DNA of 7,250 nt, taken from the NCBI GenBank assembly GCA_018656255.1, contig JABHYI010000123.1, forward strand, positions 1 through 7,250, written 5' to 3'. How positions within the stretch are numbered: position 1 is the first letter of the stretch; every line of letters begins with the position of its first letter. Shown one piece after another: positions 6,637 to 7,250 of this stretch. Source of the stretch: Bacteroidota bacterium (lineage in GTDB: Bacteria > Bacteroidota > Bacteroidia > Flavobacteriales > Flavobacteriaceae). A program made the translations under genes and the position numbers. Under the pieces are notes generated by a model, which saw only the letters and a list, made by a program, of their open reading frames with translations, was not told the origin of the DNA and searched no databases.

Positions 6637-6655
6637 GAAGCTATATTGTAGCTTC
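6637..6655 (-). terminator. Hairpin after the permease gene (terminator or operator candidate)
   Basis: GAAGCTA and TAGCTTC form a perfect seven-pair inverted repeat around a five-base centre, beginning two bases past the TAA stop of the permease gene. No T-run follows on the minus strand. Its position just before the CBS-like promoter makes it also a possible operator. Confidence 0.45.
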
Positions 6656-6656
6656 C

Positions 6657-7250
6657 TTATTCAAACCTAATTGCCTTGACTGGAGAAATTTTTGAAATAA
6701 TATAACTTGGAATTAATAGTATCAAAAAACACAGTACTAAAGTACCGCAGTTGAGCGCCACTATATAGCTCCAATGCAAATACACAGGCACCTGGCTAAC
6801 ATAGTAAGTGTTTGGATCTAGGGCAAACAAATTAAAGTGCTGCTGCAACAAAAGCAACCCAATACCAATTATATTTCCCCAAAACAAACCAACCCCAACC
6901 AGATACATCGCATTGTAAATAAATATTTTTCGTACACTCCAGTTATCACTTCCCAGTGCCTTAAGAACACCAATCATTTTAGTGCGCTCTAAAATAAGAA
7001 CTAGAAGGGCAGTAATCATGTTAAATCCTGCCACAATAATCATCATAACAATAATGAGTATTACATTAAAATCAAATAGCTCTAGCCATTCAAAAATAGC
7101 GTAGAATCGATTTCGAATGGTTTGGGTATCCAACATACTCCCAATAGCATCATATACCTCATTGTTGGTTTGCTCAATAAAATTAAAATCTTTTACAAAA
7201 AGTTCAAAAGCGCCAATTTGGTCTGGCTCCCATTTATTGAGACGTTGTAT
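6657..7250 (-). CDS. FtsX/LolC-like ABC transporter permease, C-terminal part (runs off the right edge)
   Basis: The frame is open from the right edge, so the 197 residues here are the C-terminus of a longer protein; the internal Met encoded at 7136 is not its start. The first 55 or so residues (IQRLNKWEPDQIGAFELFVKD onward) are the end of the extracytoplasmic domain. Three hydrophobic segments follow at about 62-87, 109-135 and 160-186. The loop ERTKMIGVLKALG (88-100), after the first of these, and the final SPVKAIRFE are hallmarks of FtsX/MacB/LolC-E permeases, where this loop contacts the ATPase. LolC/E members extract lipoproteins from the inner membrane, others act in division or export; without the ATPase partner or N-terminus the role is open. 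No ATPase gene follows on this side. A hairpin after the stop suggests the unit ends here. Confidence 0.9.
   Translation of the reverse strand: MQRLNKWEPDQIGAFELFVKDFNFIEQTNNEVYDAIGSMLDTQTIRNRFYAIFEWLELFDFNVILIIVMMIIVAGFNMITALLVLILERTKMIGVLKALGSDNWSVRKIFIYNAMYLVGVGLFWGNIIGIGLLLLQQHFNLFALDPNTYYVSQVPVYLHWSYIVALNCGTLVLCFLILLIPSYIISKISPVKAIRFE

Overview
The window looks like ordinary chromosomal DNA from a marine-type member of the Flavobacteriaceae (Bacteroidota). The grounds are AT-rich composition, protein sequences typical of that group (a carboxypeptidase-like regulatory domain secreted protein, a PspC-domain miniprotein, a catalytic-core-only CBS-like enzyme), near absence of Shine-Dalgarno sequences, and several upstream matches to the Bacteroidota promoter element TAnnTTTG. 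No RNA gene, CRISPR array, insertion sequence or phage gene was recognised, and no gap between genes exceeds about 100 bases.

All eight genes lie on the minus strand, so transcription runs from high to low coordinates. From the right edge: the C-terminal two thirds or so of the membrane part of an FtsX/LolC-like ABC transporter permease (runs off at 7250); a PLP-dependent cysteine synthase/cystathionine beta-synthase-like enzyme; a 76-residue PspC-domain membrane protein whose stop codon overlaps the start of a two-TM potassium channel with a cytoplasmic RCK module; a sodium:alanine (AGCS) symporter; a membrane-anchored helix-hairpin-helix (ComEA-like) protein; an acyl-CoA dehydrogenase of the long-chain/isovaleryl type; and the start of a secreted protein with a carboxypeptidase-like regulatory domain (runs off at position 1).

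Likely transcription units are: the permease, closed by a hairpin; the CBS-like gene, with its own promoter; pspC-like plus potassium channel, a translationally coupled pair with its own promoter; the symporter, with its own promoter, possibly reading on into the HhH and acyl-CoA dehydrogenase genes, for which no promoter was seen; and the left-edge gene, with a weak promoter over the preceding stop codon. The promoter positions also correct two annotated starts: the symporter starts at 4163 and the CBS-like enzyme at 6575.

The genes do not form one pathway. They are mostly membrane/ion homeostasis (K+ channel, Na+:amino-acid symporter, permease) and central metabolism (sulfur amino acids, acyl-CoA oxidation). 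The items most worth attention are the PspC/K+-channel coupled pair, a perfect 12-bp inverted repeat that brackets the symporter promoter, and a palindrome over the upstream promoter region of the CBS-like gene. No clearly new system is claimed.
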